DNA of 64,000 nt from BM003 sp963699835 (lineage in GTDB: Bacteria; Pseudomonadota; Gammaproteobacteria; Steroidobacterales; BM003). The position numbers and the translations under genes are program-made. The stretch lies in the NCBI GenBank assembly GCA_963699835.1, contig CAVOVJ010000002.1:66076-130075 (forward strand), read 5' to 3'. The notes below the pieces were generated by a model. It was not told the DNA's origin. It did no database searches and saw only the letters and a program-made list of their open reading frames with translations. Below are positions 27,198 through 38,596 of this stretch, piece by piece (position 1 is the stretch's first letter; each line of letters begins with the position of its first letter).

Positions 27198-30100
27198 GAA
27201 GGTAGCGTTATCTATAACCTCGGAACGCTCGATTCGACCGTCGGCTCCGTCGAGAACTACGGCAGTATCGACAATCAGTGTGGCGGGACCGTTGTCGGGA
27301 CGATCAACCAGAATCCGGTCGACTACGCATCCTGTGACACGACACCGCCTGTTATCACGGTCCCGCCGGATATCACGGTTGAAGCGACGTCTGTCGCGGG
27401 CGCCGTCGCAGATTTCTCGGTGAGCGCATTTGACGAAACGGATGGCGCCATAACGCCGTCCTGCTCATCGGAATCTGGCGATCTTTTCGCGCTCGGGATG
27501 ACACCGGTAACCTGCACGGCCGCGGACTCGGCAGGAAACGCGGCTTCGGCGACGTTCTATGTCACGGTCGTCGACACCACGCCGCCGACATTGACGGTGC
27601 CGGGGGACATCATCGCCGATGCGACCGGTCCCGCGGGCGCGATCGTGACGTTCGCCGCGGATGCGGCTGACAACGTCGGGGTCGTGAGCCTCGCCTGTGC
27701 GCCGGCGTCGGGGACCCCATTCCCGATCGGCACGACTGTGGTCACGTGCACGGCCGCGGATGCCGCCGGTAACACGGCGACAGCGCTGTTCAACGTCACG
27801 GTGATCGATGTTTTCCCGCCGACATTGACGGTTCCGGCGGACATCGTCGCCGAAGCGACCGGTCCCGCCGGCGCGATAGTGTCGTTTGCCGCGGATGCGG
27901 CGGACAATATCGGGGTCGCGAGCCTGGTGTGTGCGCCGGCGTCGGGGGGCATGTTCGCGCTCGGCACGACAGCGGTTACCTGCACGGCCGCGGACGCCGC
28001 GGGGAATACGGCGGCAGCGTCGTTCAGTGTAACGATTATCGATACGACGCCGCCGTCACTGACGGTGCCGGCGGACATCGTCGCCGATGCGACCAGTCCC
28101 ACCGGCGCGATCGTGACGTTTGCCGCCGATGCGGCGGACAATGTCGGGGTCGTGAGCCTGGCCTGTGCGCCGGCCTCGGGGACCGAGTTCCCGCTCGGCG
28201 CCACGGTGGTCACCTGCACCGCGGTAGATGCCGCGGGCAACACGGCGGCGGCATCGTTCAACGTGACGGTGGTCAACGTTGCGCCGGTGGCGAACGACGA
28301 CTACGTCGAAACTGACGAAGATACTGCACTCATCATCGACGTGCTGGCGAACGACAGCGATGCGAACGGCGATATGCTGACGGTGACGTCGGTTTCGACC
28401 CCGTCTCACGGCTCGGCCATCATCAATCCGGACGGCACGATTACCTACACGCCGGAAGCCAACTTCTACGGCAGCGACAGCGTCATGTATGAGGTGTCGG
28501 ACGGCAATGGCGGCGCCGCTTCGGCAACCGTCTACATTACCGTCGAAGCTGTGAACGACGCGCCGCAGGCGGTCGATGACGCGACCAGCACGCTGGAAGA
28601 CGTGCCGGTCATTATTCCCGTGTTGGCGAACGACAGCGATCTGGACGGAGACGCGATGATCGTTGTGCGGCCAGTGACGGCGTTTTTGGAACAGCCTCCA
28701 CGGACGGTGTGACGGTGACATACATGCCGGCCCCCAACGCTTATGGCAAGGATACGCTGCACGCCTACCAGATCAGCGATGGCAAGGGCGGGTACGCGGA
28801 GGCGATCGTGACCATCGATGTCATTCCGGTAAACGATCCGCCGGCTGCAAATGACGACATCGCGATGACCGACGAAGACACTGCAGTCACAGTCGACGTG
28901 TTGGCGAACGACAGCGATACGGAAGGCGATCCGCTGACGGTGACATCGGTGTCGACGCCGTCCAACGGCATGGCCACCATCAATCCGGACGGCACGATTA
29001 CCTACACGCCGGCGGCGAATTTCAATGGCAGCGACAGCCTCACCTATGCGGTGGCGGACGGCAACGGCGGCGCCGCTACGGCGACGGCCAACATCACCGT
29101 CAATCCGGTCAACGATGCGCCGGTTGTCAGCGTCGACCTCTCGAGCCAGTCGGTCCAGTACAGCGACGGCATCGCCGTTGTGACGATCAGCGCCTCCGAT
29201 ATCGACTCCGCGAGCCTGTCGCTTACGCCGAGTGGGCTGCCGGCCGGTACCGCAGTGGGGGCGGCAAGCTGTGCGTCGTCCGGGGCAGGCACCACCTGTT
29301 CGTGGCAGTTGAGCGGTTACATTACGGCGGGACAGGGCACGTTTGCCCCGTCCTTCACTGTCGACGATGGCACCGACTCACACAGCGCCTCGACCACTAT
29401 CACCGTGCTCCGCGAAGACGCGACGCTCATGCTGGCGGACGATAACCCGGTGGCGGTAGGAGTGGAATCGCCCGGTGGCGACAGTGTGAGTTTCGCGCTA
29501 TCGGTTTCCGGTTACGAGACGCAGCCAGACACGGCCGCCAGTGGCGACGCCGAAGCAGGCGACATCTCCGTGGCGGACATCCGGATAACGCTGGTTCCAG
29601 TCGGGCCGGGTGGCTCGGTCAGCCCCGTCATCTGCGTCCCTTCGACCACGGGATCGGGATACGCGGCCGTCACCACCGTGACCTGCACCTTCGACGACGC
29701 GCCGGTGAACACTTACACCGTGGACATCCGGACCGTCGACGATTATTTCGTCGCCGCCACCGAAGACGTGCTGACGGTATTCGACCCGAGTCTCGGGTTC
29801 ACGAGCGGCGGCGGCTGGTTCCGCTGGCCGGAGACCGGGGATAAGACCAACTTCGGTTACACGATGAAGTACAACAAGAAGGGCGCCAAGGTTCAGGGCA
29901 GCCTGCTGATGATTCGCCACCTGCCTGACGGCACCAAGTACCGCGTCAAGAGCAACTCCCTTGAGGGGCTTGCGCTGGGCGAGGACAAGTCGGTGCCCTA
30001 CGGCTGGGCGACGTTCAGCGGTAAATCGACCTATCTCGATCCGGGCTGGGCGGATGCCCAGGGTAACCACGGGTTTACGGTCTATGTTGAGGATCGGGAC

Positions 30101-30422
30101 GAACCGGGCAACGGAACAGACCGCATCTGGATCGAGAACCGCTCGAAGGACGGTGCGCCAATACCGGCGATGAGCTTGCCAAGCGCAGCCGCGGACCATG
30201 CCGTGCAGATCAACGGCGGCAATATCGTGGTACCACATGGCTCCGGGACAGGCGGGCGCCGGTAACGGCGTGCTCCATCGGACCTCACCGAGGTATCAGG
30301 AGTGGGGGGCAGTGCGTGGAGTTGGGGGACAGTGATCGTGATTCCGGGCCGAGGCCCGTCGCCAATCAGGGTCGCTGTTCCTAAACTCCGAAATGCGGCA
30401 GTGTTTGAGACGATGACAAATC

Positions 30423-30460
30423 GGGTCAGCGTAAAAACGATCCATGTTCACTCTGACCCC
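30423..30460. repeat. Family 2 element
   Basis: GGGTCAGCGTAAAAACGATC and, inverted, CTCTGACCCC. It is the counterpart of 32733-32780, next to the decayed gpmI end. Confidence 0.7.
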
Positions 30461-30465
30461 AATTA

Positions 30466-30550
30466 TTAACCGAACTCGAAAATTCCCGTATTCCACATCT
30501 CCGGCGCCGCGTGACCTAGCAGGTTGACCGTGTTTGCCGCCACGTTGCTG
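30466..30550 (-). pseudogene. Diverged duplicate of the gpmI 3' end
   Basis: Closely similar to the last 28 codons of gpmI (32783-32868), including its stop codon. The resemblance continues downstream of the stop through the family 2 element to a shared GCGGCAGTGTTTGAGACGAT (30395 and 32706). The copy ends where family 1 copy J begins. It is a remnant of a duplication, not a gene. Confidence 0.8.
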
Positions 30551-30553
30551 GTT

Positions 30554-30614
30554 AAAAGGTGTCAGGTTTATTTTTACTTCTGTATCAGCTAACGGCAAAA
30601 ATAAACCTGACACC
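30554..30614. repeat. Family 1 hairpin, copy J
   Basis: Left arm GGTGTCAGGTTTATTTTT and a perfectly complementary right arm (30597-30614) around a 21-base loop. Both arms differ from the common form by matched changes (GTCAG/CTGAC). It lies 70 bases before the PQQ dehydrogenase start. Confidence 0.92.
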
Positions 30615-30686
30615 ATATTTTTCCATATTTAGTTATGCTTACGCAGGCAGATTGAGTTGTTTGTCCGCCGGTCAGGGAGCCGTTTG

Positions 30687-31991
30687 ATGCGCCTTTCCAG
30701 AGTCACGTTTATCGCAGTCGTACTGACCATCGCCGGCTGCGCCGACAATGCGAAATTGCCGGTATCTGCTGGCATCGGTCCGGATCCCGAGCTACCCGCG
30801 CCACGCAATTCCCTGCTGCCACTGGTCAATGTGGCCGAGGTTGCGCGCTGGAAGGACGACGCGAAGCCAATTCCCGCTGCAGGTCTTGCGGTGAGTCCCT
30901 TTGCGACAGGACTTGATCATCCGCGGTGGCTGTATCTGCTGCCGAATGGCGACGTTTTGGTTGCCGAAACAAATGCCCAGAGCCGCGAAGCGAAAGGCAT
31001 ATATGACCGGGTTCAAAAAGCGGTGATGAAACGCGCCGGAGCCGGGGTTGAGAGTGCGGACAGGATCACACTACTGCGCGATGCCGATGGCGACGGTATT
31101 GCCGAGATCCGGACCGTATTTTTGTCTGATCTGACTTCGCCGTTCGGCATGAGCCTGATCGGTGACCGGTTTTATGTTGCCAATACGGACGGCGTCGTCA
31201 GCTTCCCCTACACCGTTGGGGAGACGGCAATCGCGTCTGCAGGAACTCCGCTGACACCGCTCCCGGCTGGAGCGATCAATCATCACTGGACCAAAAATCT
31301 GGTGGCGAGTCCTGACGGCCAGTATCTTTACGCCTCGGTCGGCTCGAACAGCGACCATGCCGAGAACGGCATCGAGAACGAAGAAGGCCGCGCCGCGATC
31401 TGGCAGATCGATCCCGGAACCGGCGAGCACCGGGTCTATGCATTCGGCCTGCGCAACCCGGTCGGCATGGCTTTCGAGCCGTCGACCGGCGTGTTGTGGA
31501 CCGCAGTCAATGAGCGCGACGATCTTGGTGGTGACCTGGTCCCGGACTATATGACCTCGGTCACCGATGGCGGGTTCTACGGTTGGCCGTACAGCTATTA
31601 CGGCGATCACCTGGACCCGCGGATCAAGACTCAGCGGCCCGATCTGGTGGCCACGGCAATCAAGCCGGATTACGCCCTCGGCGCCCACACTGCCTCGCTC
31701 GGCCTGTGCTTCGCCACCGGCCAGAAACTGGGTACGGACTGGAATGGGGGCGCATTTATCGGCCAGCACGGCTCATGGAACCGCAAACCTCGCAGCGGCT
31801 ACAAGGTAATCTTCGTGGCGTTCAGGGACGGCAAGCCCGCAGGCAGGCCAGTGGATGTTCTGACCGGGTTCATTGATCAGGACGGCAATGCCCAGGGCCG
31901 GCCCGTTGGTGTCGCCATCGACAAGAGCGGCGCGTTACTGGTCGCCGACGATGTCGGCAACACGATCTGGCGGGTGACGGCGGCAGACTAA
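30687..31991 (+). CDS. PQQ-dependent sugar (sorbosone-type) dehydrogenase lipoprotein
   Basis: A 434-residue periplasmic beta-propeller. The signal peptide ends with a lipobox (VVLTIAGC). Propeller motifs include GLDHPRWLYLLPNGDVLVAE, SPFGMSLIGDRFYVAN, AFGLRNPVGMAF and GLCFATGQKLG; FIGQHGSWNRKPRSGYKV is typical of the L-sorbosone/PQQ sugar dehydrogenase family. It should oxidise aldoses or related sugars using PQQ. The ATG at 30687 follows AGGGAGC and starts the signal peptide; an upstream TTG at 30657 is unlikely. No pqq biosynthesis genes are in the window. It is a monocistronic unit followed by the minus-strand toxin gene. Confidence 0.88.
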   Translation: MRLSRVTFIAVVLTIAGCADNAKLPVSAGIGPDPELPAPRNSLLPLVNVAEVARWKDDAKPIPAAGLAVSPFATGLDHPRWLYLLPNGDVLVAETNAQSREAKGIYDRVQKAVMKRAGAGVESADRITLLRDADGDGIAEIRTVFLSDLTSPFGMSLIGDRFYVANTDGVVSFPYTVGETAIASAGTPLTPLPAGAINHHWTKNLVASPDGQYLYASVGSNSDHAENGIENEEGRAAIWQIDPGTGEHRVYAFGLRNPVGMAFEPSTGVLWTAVNERDDLGGDLVPDYMTSVTDGGFYGWPYSYYGDHLDPRIKTQRPDLVATAIKPDYALGAHTASLGLCFATGQKLGTDWNGGAFIGQHGSWNRKPRSGYKVIFVAFRDGKPAGRPVDVLTGFIDQDGNAQGRPVGVAIDKSGALLVADDVGNTIWRVTAAD

Positions 31992-32046
31992 GGACAGTTG
32001 CGGTCGCTCCGCCTGCGGCGCGCAAAAAACCGTAAGAGAGGCACTG

Positions 32047-32316
32047 TCACCCGCTAGTACGATAAACACTTTTCCGGTCTGCAATTTTCACTACATAGAC
32101 GATGAGCTGGTTGTCCTCAATCGCATAGACGATACGGTATGGTCCCTGCCGGATTCGGTAGCGCTCAGACCCGGATAGTTTCTTGCAACCCGGTGGACGG
32201 GGGTCTTCGGCCAACGCTTGAATGCGAGTGACAATGCGACGGCGATCAGCCCGGCGAGAAATTGCTTCTAATTCTTTTGCTGCCGACTTCTTTATTCTGA
32301 GACTATATTTTGCCAC
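32047..32316 (-). CDS. RelE/ParE-family toxin
   Basis: An 89-residue basic protein with the RelE/ParE fold signature: KYSLRIKKSAAKELEAI at the N-terminus, then CKKLSGSERYRIRQGPYRIVYAI and VYVVKIADRKSVYR. Conserved Arg and Tyr in RIRQGPYRIVY fit a RelE-like ribosome-dependent mRNA nuclease, although a gyrase-directed ParE cannot be excluded. The start is GTG at 32316, within the antitoxin gene (14-base overlap). It is second in a two-gene toxin-antitoxin operon. Confidence 0.9.
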   Translation of the reverse strand: MAKYSLRIKKSAAKELEAISRRADRRRIVTRIQALAEDPRPPGCKKLSGSERYRIRQGPYRIVYAIEDNQLIVYVVKIADRKSVYRTSG

Positions 32317-32539
32317 GTCGTTTCAAATCCTTAACGACGTCTTCGAAGGCGAGATCGGGTTCTTTCTCTCTGCTTTCAAATGCAGCGATGTCCTCGGCAT
32401 CCTCGGCCAGGGCTTGCCTGACCGCATCGTTGACCAGCTCGGACACACTGCAATCCGTTTCCGCAGCCTTTAGGCGCAATGCTCTGTGGATATGCGGATC
32501 GAAATAGACAGTTGTACGCTTTTGGGGAGAATCAGCCAT
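32303..32539 (-). CDS. Ribbon-helix-helix antitoxin
   Basis: A 78-residue antitoxin. The N-terminal ribbon-helix-helix (KRTTVYFDPHIHRALRLKA followed by SVSELVNDAVRQAL) binds DNA. The acidic C-terminal segment (AEDAEDIAAFESREKEPDLAFEDV) would wrap the toxin. It is the first gene of the operon and overlaps the toxin by 14 bases, which keeps the two proteins in stoichiometric coupling. A palindrome just upstream is the likely autoregulatory operator. Confidence 0.9.
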   Translation of the reverse strand: MADSPQKRTTVYFDPHIHRALRLKAAETDCSVSELVNDAVRQALAEDAEDIAAFESREKEPDLAFEDVVKDLKRRGKI

Positions 32540-32552
32540 TCAGGCACCATAG

Positions 32553-32571
32553 CGTTACAACGTTATAACGT
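32553..32571 (-). promoter_or_regulatory. Probable operator of the toxin-antitoxin operon
   Basis: The perfect 10-bp palindrome CGTTATAACG (32561-32570) is preceded by an imperfect half-site CGTTACAA. It lies 22 bases upstream of the antitoxin ATG, where RHH antitoxins normally bind. Confidence 0.55.
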
Positions 32572-32732
32572 CAATTCCCATAATGACCGGGCTCAACTGC
32601 ACCACGAACCGGTGTCCGCTTGAGGGCTATTTCGGGACAGTGACCGAAATAGGTGGCGGTTGGCGGAATTACGGTCACTGTGCCTGCACTCCGGCCCCGG
32701 CAGGCGCGGCAGTGTTTGAGACGATGATGATC

Positions 32733-32780
32733 GGGGTCAGATTAAAAACGATCGAAACAATACATTTTTACCCTGCCCCA
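32733..32780. repeat. Family 2 element after gpmI
   Basis: GGGGTCAGATTAAAAACG and, inverted, TTTTTACCCTGCCCC, ending three bases from the gpmI stop. The upstream 32572-32732 shows no gene. Confidence 0.7.
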
Positions 32781-32782
32781 GA

Positions 32783-34429
<1,647 letters not shown>

Positions 34430-34703
34430 TGCAGGCTCCGGGTGATGAATCGACGGGGCGGGACTCGCGGTCCTCGCCCCGAACCGCCAAGCATAGGACG
34501 CTCCGCATTGCAGGGTCTACCCCGGCCTGCAATTCGAATCCGTTGTGACCGGGCGCTGTGGCGTCTCGGGCGAGGGCTCCGGACTCTGCCCCGTCAATCC
34601 TTGTCCGACAAACCGGCAGGCTCATCGATGTGGACGGATCAGCCGCTGACGCGGGTTTCCGGTGGCGCGGGTAGTCGGTTCATTCCGGATCTCGCCGGTT
34701 TTC

Positions 34704-35210
34704 CTAAAATCCACCCCTCGCAATACAGACGGCAGCCCTCAGCGCCATTCTTCCCGTCATATTTGCAATGTTTTCTCTCAGGCAGGAAAACATCGCCCGC
34801 GCTCTGGCCCGGAACCACTCTATTCCCGCGGTTTCGTTGCGGCAGCTGATAATCTGTCCTACCGCCGCACTGATTCCGGATCGAATCAGACAACCAGTAA
34901 TGGGTTCGCCGCCCGCGAAGATATGCGCCGGCAGAAGATCGATGAGTTGAGACTCCTCGAGCAGACCATTCAACGGAAATTTCTCGTCGTAATCTTGGGA
35001 CGTTACTCGAATCACCGGTCCCTGTTCCTCGTCGTCCTCCAGCGACAACGATACGGAATATTCTTGCCACTGGTCCTCGTTCTTGTGGCGGCGCCGAGCC
35101 GTAACGTCAAACTTGACTTGTCTTTCGACGAATGCGCCATCGTCCCAGTTAAGGCCAAGCTCGTATTCATATTCCTCGCGCTCGAAACCGAGGTTGATCA
35201 GCTTCGGCAT
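34704..35210 (-). CDS. Unknown protein, last gene of HEAT/coiled-coil operon
   Basis: A 168-residue protein with no recognised domain. ATG 35210 is preceded by GGAGGGAACC, a good ribosome site; the frame's TTG at 35222 is rejected. The N-terminal two thirds are acidic (FEREEYEYELGLNWDDGAFV, EDDEEQGPVIRV). The C-terminal third turns into small-residue hydrophobic segments (IRSGISAAVGQIIS, RMALRAAVCIARGGF) that resemble a membrane-active hairpin. The gene follows the coiled-coil gene by 38 bases on the same strand. The function is unknown; a membrane-binding effector or structural partner is speculation. Confidence 0.6.
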   Translation of the reverse strand: MPKLINLGFEREEYEYELGLNWDDGAFVERQVKFDVTARRRHKNEDQWQEYSVSLSLEDDEEQGPVIRVTSQDYDEKFPLNGLLEESQLIDLLPAHIFAGGEPITGCLIRSGISAAVGQIISCRNETAGIEWFRARARAMFSCLRENIANMTGRMALRAAVCIARGGF

Positions 35211-35248
35211 GGTTCCCTCCAAACACGTCGTATTGCGTTAGCCGCACC

Positions 35249-37522
35249 TCAGGGCTGATTCAAAAACGTCTGCCAGTCGGTCCACCTGCCTGCATCGAGG
35301 AACTCGTCCTGCGGCCGACCCTCGAACGCGCGGTGATAGACATTGCCGACCTGGTCTCGAACCGACAATAGGCCGTTTAGAGTTGTGTTCGAGTCTTCTT
35401 CGTATTCGAGGTCGATGCTTACCTCGACGATCCCCAGCGCGCTGCCGGGCCGGCCGAACGGCCGCCAGCCCGACCATGCGGACTCTTCGTCCAGTTCGGC
35501 GTTGGGTATATCCACCGCACCACGCAGGTAGACCGCGTTGTCGATGCCGCGTGTGGCGCTCACCACGGCGGTCAGGTTGTCGCCGTTGCCCTGTTGTGTG
35601 GCGATGCTGCCTTCCAGCGGTACCGGCAGCACCAGCCGATCCAGTTTCTCCTCCTGGCGATCGAGTTTCTCTTCCTGGCGGTCGGCCTTGCCTTCGAGGC
35701 GATCCAGTTTCGTCTCCTGGCGGTCGGCTTTGCCTTCGAGTGAATCGAGCTTGCTTTCCTGCCGATCGGCTTTCTGCTCCAACCGGTCCGCCTTGCCGTC
35801 GATGCGGTCCAGTTTTTCCTCGTGGCTGTCGGCCTTTTGCTCCAGCCGGTCGAGCTTCTGCTCGCCGCGGTCGGCTTTGCCTTCGAGTGCATCGAGCTTG
35901 GTCTCCTGCCGGTCGGCTTTCTGTTCCAGGCGATCCAGCTTGCCTTCCCCCTGGTCGGCTTTTTGCTCCAGGGAATCGAGCTTGCCTTCGGCACGATCCG
36001 CCTTGCCCTCGATCAGATCCAGCTTGCTCTCCTGGCGGTCAGCTTTCTGTTCGAGTTGATCGGCCTTCTGTTCGATCTGGTCGAGCTTCTGCTCCGCCTT
36101 ATCGGCTTTCTCCTCCAGCCGGTCGAGCTTCTCCTCGTGACGATCGGCTTTCTCCTCGATCCGATCCAGTTTCTCTTCCTGCTTGTCTTCCTTCAGCTCG
36201 ATGCGGTCGAGTTTTTCTTCCTGGCGATCCGCCTTCTGCTCCAATTGGTCGAGTTTTTCCTCGCCGCGATCGGCCTTTTGTTCCAACCGGTCCAACTTCT
36301 CTTCGTGCTTGTCGCCTTTCTCTTCCAGGCGATCGAGTTTCTCTTCGCCGGCATCGGCTTTTTGTTCGAGACGGTCGAGTTTCTCTTCCTGTCCGTCGGC
36401 CTTCTTCTCCAGCCGGTCCAGCTTTTCTTCCTGTCGGTCGCCTTTCTCCTCGATCTGGCCGAGCTGTTCGCCATGGCGATCGGCCTTCTCCTCGATCATC
36501 ACCAGTTGTTCTCCCTGACGGTCGGCTTTCTCCTCAAGACGGTCGATCTGTTCGGTGATGTCGGGGCCGCTTTCGCCAAAGATCTGGCTAATCAGGTCGA
36601 CACCCTTGGCCAGCGCGCTGATCCCCTCACCCCATGAGAAGCTGACGTCGACCCCGATGGTCAGCTCGCCACCAGCGGAGGCGCCGCCGTCCAGCGACAC
36701 CGAGGGCACCACGATCTTCTTCAGATTCTCGATTCCCTCGAGCACCTTCACCCCCTCGTGGATGGAAAAGCTGAGTTCCGACAGGAACGAGGGTGTCAGG
36801 CTCTCGATCAGCGATTCGTCATCGCCGAATAACCAATCGGCGAGTTGCTCGCCCGCAACGCGGCCGAGCAGCCCGGTCGGGTTGAATATCGCGCTGGTCA
36901 ACATCGAGACCTGGCGGGCAAGACGCGCGGTGCGGATCATCTCGTCGGTCCGCTCTATCGTGCGTAGCGCTTCCTGCGGCACACCGACCTCCGCGGCCAA
37001 TGCCTGGCTCTCCCGCCACTGCATCAACAGCTCGACGTTGCGCTGGTTGATCCGCCGGCATCCGTAGAGGTAATCCACCGCTACCTTCAGCTCGCGCGGA
37101 TTCTTCACCGCACGCCCGGCCTTGTTGCCGAGCGCGCCGACCAGCGCGGCATACTCATCCACCGCATGCATCAGCTCGGCGATCTCGCTGCCGGGTTCGC
37201 GGCGCCCTCCGCGCGGGCGCGAGACTCGCAGGTCGCGGCGGTTCGAATTTACGCCGTCGACGGTGACAACCACGCAGCGCGTCGGCGTCTCCGGCAACGG
37301 CGCGGTCACCAGTAGTGAGCCCGCGCTGAACGGCACCCGGAACGGCTCGGTGCAGATGTCGTCGAACCACACGCCCACGCGCGAGGCGCGCTCGCCGAAA
37401 CCCGAACCGGCGATCCGGATCGTAACGCCGGGGTAGACCCGTTTGACCGGTCTGCCGGCGCTGCGGCCCTGGGTGCCGAGGATGTGCCGAATACGTGGCC
37501 GGGATGTCTTACGCTTCGCCAT
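35249..37522 (-). CDS. TIG-like domain and long 14-residue coiled-coil repeat protein
   Basis: A 757-residue protein. Residues about 28-100 resemble an IPT/TIG Ig-like domain (YPGVTIRIAGSGFGERASRVGVWF). A helical region follows, then about 310 residues of 14-residue repeats of the pattern E-x-K-A-D-R-x-E-x-K-L-D-R-L, some 21 full units plus two half units, forming a continuous highly charged coiled coil. The C-terminus (VYLRGAVDI...WSGWRPFG; VYHRAFEG...WTDWQTF) resembles two blades of a PLL/tectonin-type lectin propeller. No signal peptide is present. It overlaps the HEAT gene by 14 bases. It looks like a long rigid rod with a binding head; function unknown. Confidence 0.75.
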   Translation of the reverse strand: MAKRKTSRPRIRHILGTQGRSAGRPVKRVYPGVTIRIAGSGFGERASRVGVWFDDICTEPFRVPFSAGSLLVTAPLPETPTRCVVVTVDGVNSNRRDLRVSRPRGGRREPGSEIAELMHAVDEYAALVGALGNKAGRAVKNPRELKVAVDYLYGCRRINQRNVELLMQWRESQALAAEVGVPQEALRTIERTDEMIRTARLARQVSMLTSAIFNPTGLLGRVAGEQLADWLFGDDESLIESLTPSFLSELSFSIHEGVKVLEGIENLKKIVVPSVSLDGGASAGGELTIGVDVSFSWGEGISALAKGVDLISQIFGESGPDITEQIDRLEEKADRQGEQLVMIEEKADRHGEQLGQIEEKGDRQEEKLDRLEKKADGQEEKLDRLEQKADAGEEKLDRLEEKGDKHEEKLDRLEQKADRGEEKLDQLEQKADRQEEKLDRIELKEDKQEEKLDRIEEKADRHEEKLDRLEEKADKAEQKLDQIEQKADQLEQKADRQESKLDLIEGKADRAEGKLDSLEQKADQGEGKLDRLEQKADRQETKLDALEGKADRGEQKLDRLEQKADSHEEKLDRIDGKADRLEQKADRQESKLDSLEGKADRQETKLDRLEGKADRQEEKLDRQEEKLDRLVLPVPLEGSIATQQGNGDNLTAVVSATRGIDNAVYLRGAVDIPNAELDEESAWSGWRPFGRPGSALGIVEVSIDLEYEEDSNTTLNGLLSVRDQVGNVYHRAFEGRPQDEFLDAGRWTDWQTFLNQP

Positions 37523-38315
37523 TCGCCTTCTCCAGGTGATCGATATCCTGCTTTAGCTGCAGGATGACGGTGTCGGATTTCTCAGTCGCGAGCGCCGTGC
37601 GCAACGCCGGCAGCCACACCGGGTCGCGGGTGCGGGCAAGCCCCATCGAGGCGCGCCAGCGCACCTGCGGTTCGCGATCACGCAACGCACGCTTGAGTGC
37701 CGCGCAGGCTTTTTTCGAACCGATCGCGGCCAGTGTCAGAATCGCCTCCTGGCGTAATGCGAGTGGCTGGCCGGTGCCGAGAAAACCCGTGATTCGTTTT
37801 TCGATGTCGGGTGGGGCCAGCGCTTTCAGCGCGCTCAGCGCCTCCCACTGAATCCAGTCGTCATCGTTATCCAGGCCCTTCAACAACACCGGGACTGCCT
37901 CGGGGCGGCGCATCATGCTCAGCATCAGGGCCGCGCGCCAGCGCCGGGTTTGAATTCGCGACTGCAACGCGTTGAGCAGTATCGGGACGGTGCGGTCGCG
38001 ATCGAAGCGGCTCACCGCCCAGAACGAGCGCCAACGCGCATGCACCTCGTCCTCGCCGAGTGCAAACTCAACGACGCTTTCCAGCGTGTCGGGGTCGGCG
38101 ATCTGCCCGAGCAGGCTGACGACTTCCCAGCGGGTGAAACAATTGGGGTGTTCGAGATGGGCGGTAAGAGCGGGAGCAATGCCCGCGCCAAGTTGCTCAA
38201 TCGCCAGGCGCAGCGGTTTGCGCGCGTCGTGACCGCTCGCGTCCGTTAGCTGGCCGATCAACGCATCGAGCTTACGCGACCGAACCGGGCGGGATTTTTT
38301 TCTTCGTGTCTCCAT
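37509..38315 (-). CDS. HEAT-repeat protein
   Basis: A 268-residue helical solenoid with about six HEAT/PBS-lyase-type repeats: HPNCFTRWEVVSLLGQIAD, RRWRAALMLSMMRRPEAV, DDWIQWEALSALKALAPP, ALRQEAILTLAAIGS and PQVRWRASMGLARTRDPVW. The N-terminus is very basic (METRRKKSRPVRSRKL). It is a cytosolic scaffold type and carries no catalytic motif. ATG 38315 is used; the adjacent GTG at 38318 is possible. It is the first gene of a three-gene operon and overlaps the coiled-coil gene, so physical interaction with that protein is plausible. Confidence 0.8.
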   Translation of the reverse strand: METRRKKSRPVRSRKLDALIGQLTDASGHDARKPLRLAIEQLGAGIAPALTAHLEHPNCFTRWEVVSLLGQIADPDTLESVVEFALGEDEVHARWRSFWAVSRFDRDRTVPILLNALQSRIQTRRWRAALMLSMMRRPEAVPVLLKGLDNDDDWIQWEALSALKALAPPDIEKRITGFLGTGQPLALRQEAILTLAAIGSKKACAALKRALRDREPQVRWRASMGLARTRDPVWLPALRTALATEKSDTVILQLKQDIDHLEKANGEA

Positions 38316-38596
38316 CACGCTGCGACTGGTTCATCGGCGAGCACATCCGCAAGGGTGCGGTTGGTCTGCGGGATCCGCCGCAACGTTCAAAACGATTCGA
38401 TTGCGGCGTCCCGCTAATTCCTTGCATTGAGCATAGACCAATGCCTCTCGCTTTGCGGACAGAGGCGCTTTCCCCGCGGGTCGGGGTCAGTTGCTTGCGA
38501 GTGGTCGACGATGGTTCTGTGGTGCCACGCGACCGGATTCAGTAGCCGGCAGGGAGTAATTCTTCAGAGCGTGAAGTTATTGTCATTGCCGCCGTT

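Larger units (their letters stand above)
24557..30265 (+). pseudogene. Giant secreted repeat protein (HYR and cadherin-like), two frameshifts
   Basis: Originally about 1,900 codons in one frame. A signal peptide (VALIFLLQPFYAHA) leads into two almost identical 457-residue units (WDGEAGDGDWSTPANWEG...), rich in Asn/Gly beta-helix-like motifs. Four HYR domains follow (TPPTLTVPGDI...GTTVVTCTAADAAGN), then three cadherin-like/VCBS-type repeats (NDDYVETDEDTALIIDVLAND), and a C-terminal domain of unknown function (GGGWFRWPETGDKTNFGYT). An 8-base deletion in the second unit (about 26750) shifts the frame and creates a stop at 26774; reading resumes to 28712. A second shift near 28670 returns to the first frame, which ends at 30265. 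The intact pieces are 24557-26776, about 26760-28712 and about 28670-30265. Its role was probably adhesive and extracellular. Confidence 0.85.

Noticed and set aside
35383..36637. Long plus-strand frames rich in Cys, Leu, Phe or Ser over the coiled-coil gene
   Set aside because: They are the complement of the 42-base coding repeat and mimic membrane proteins by chance.
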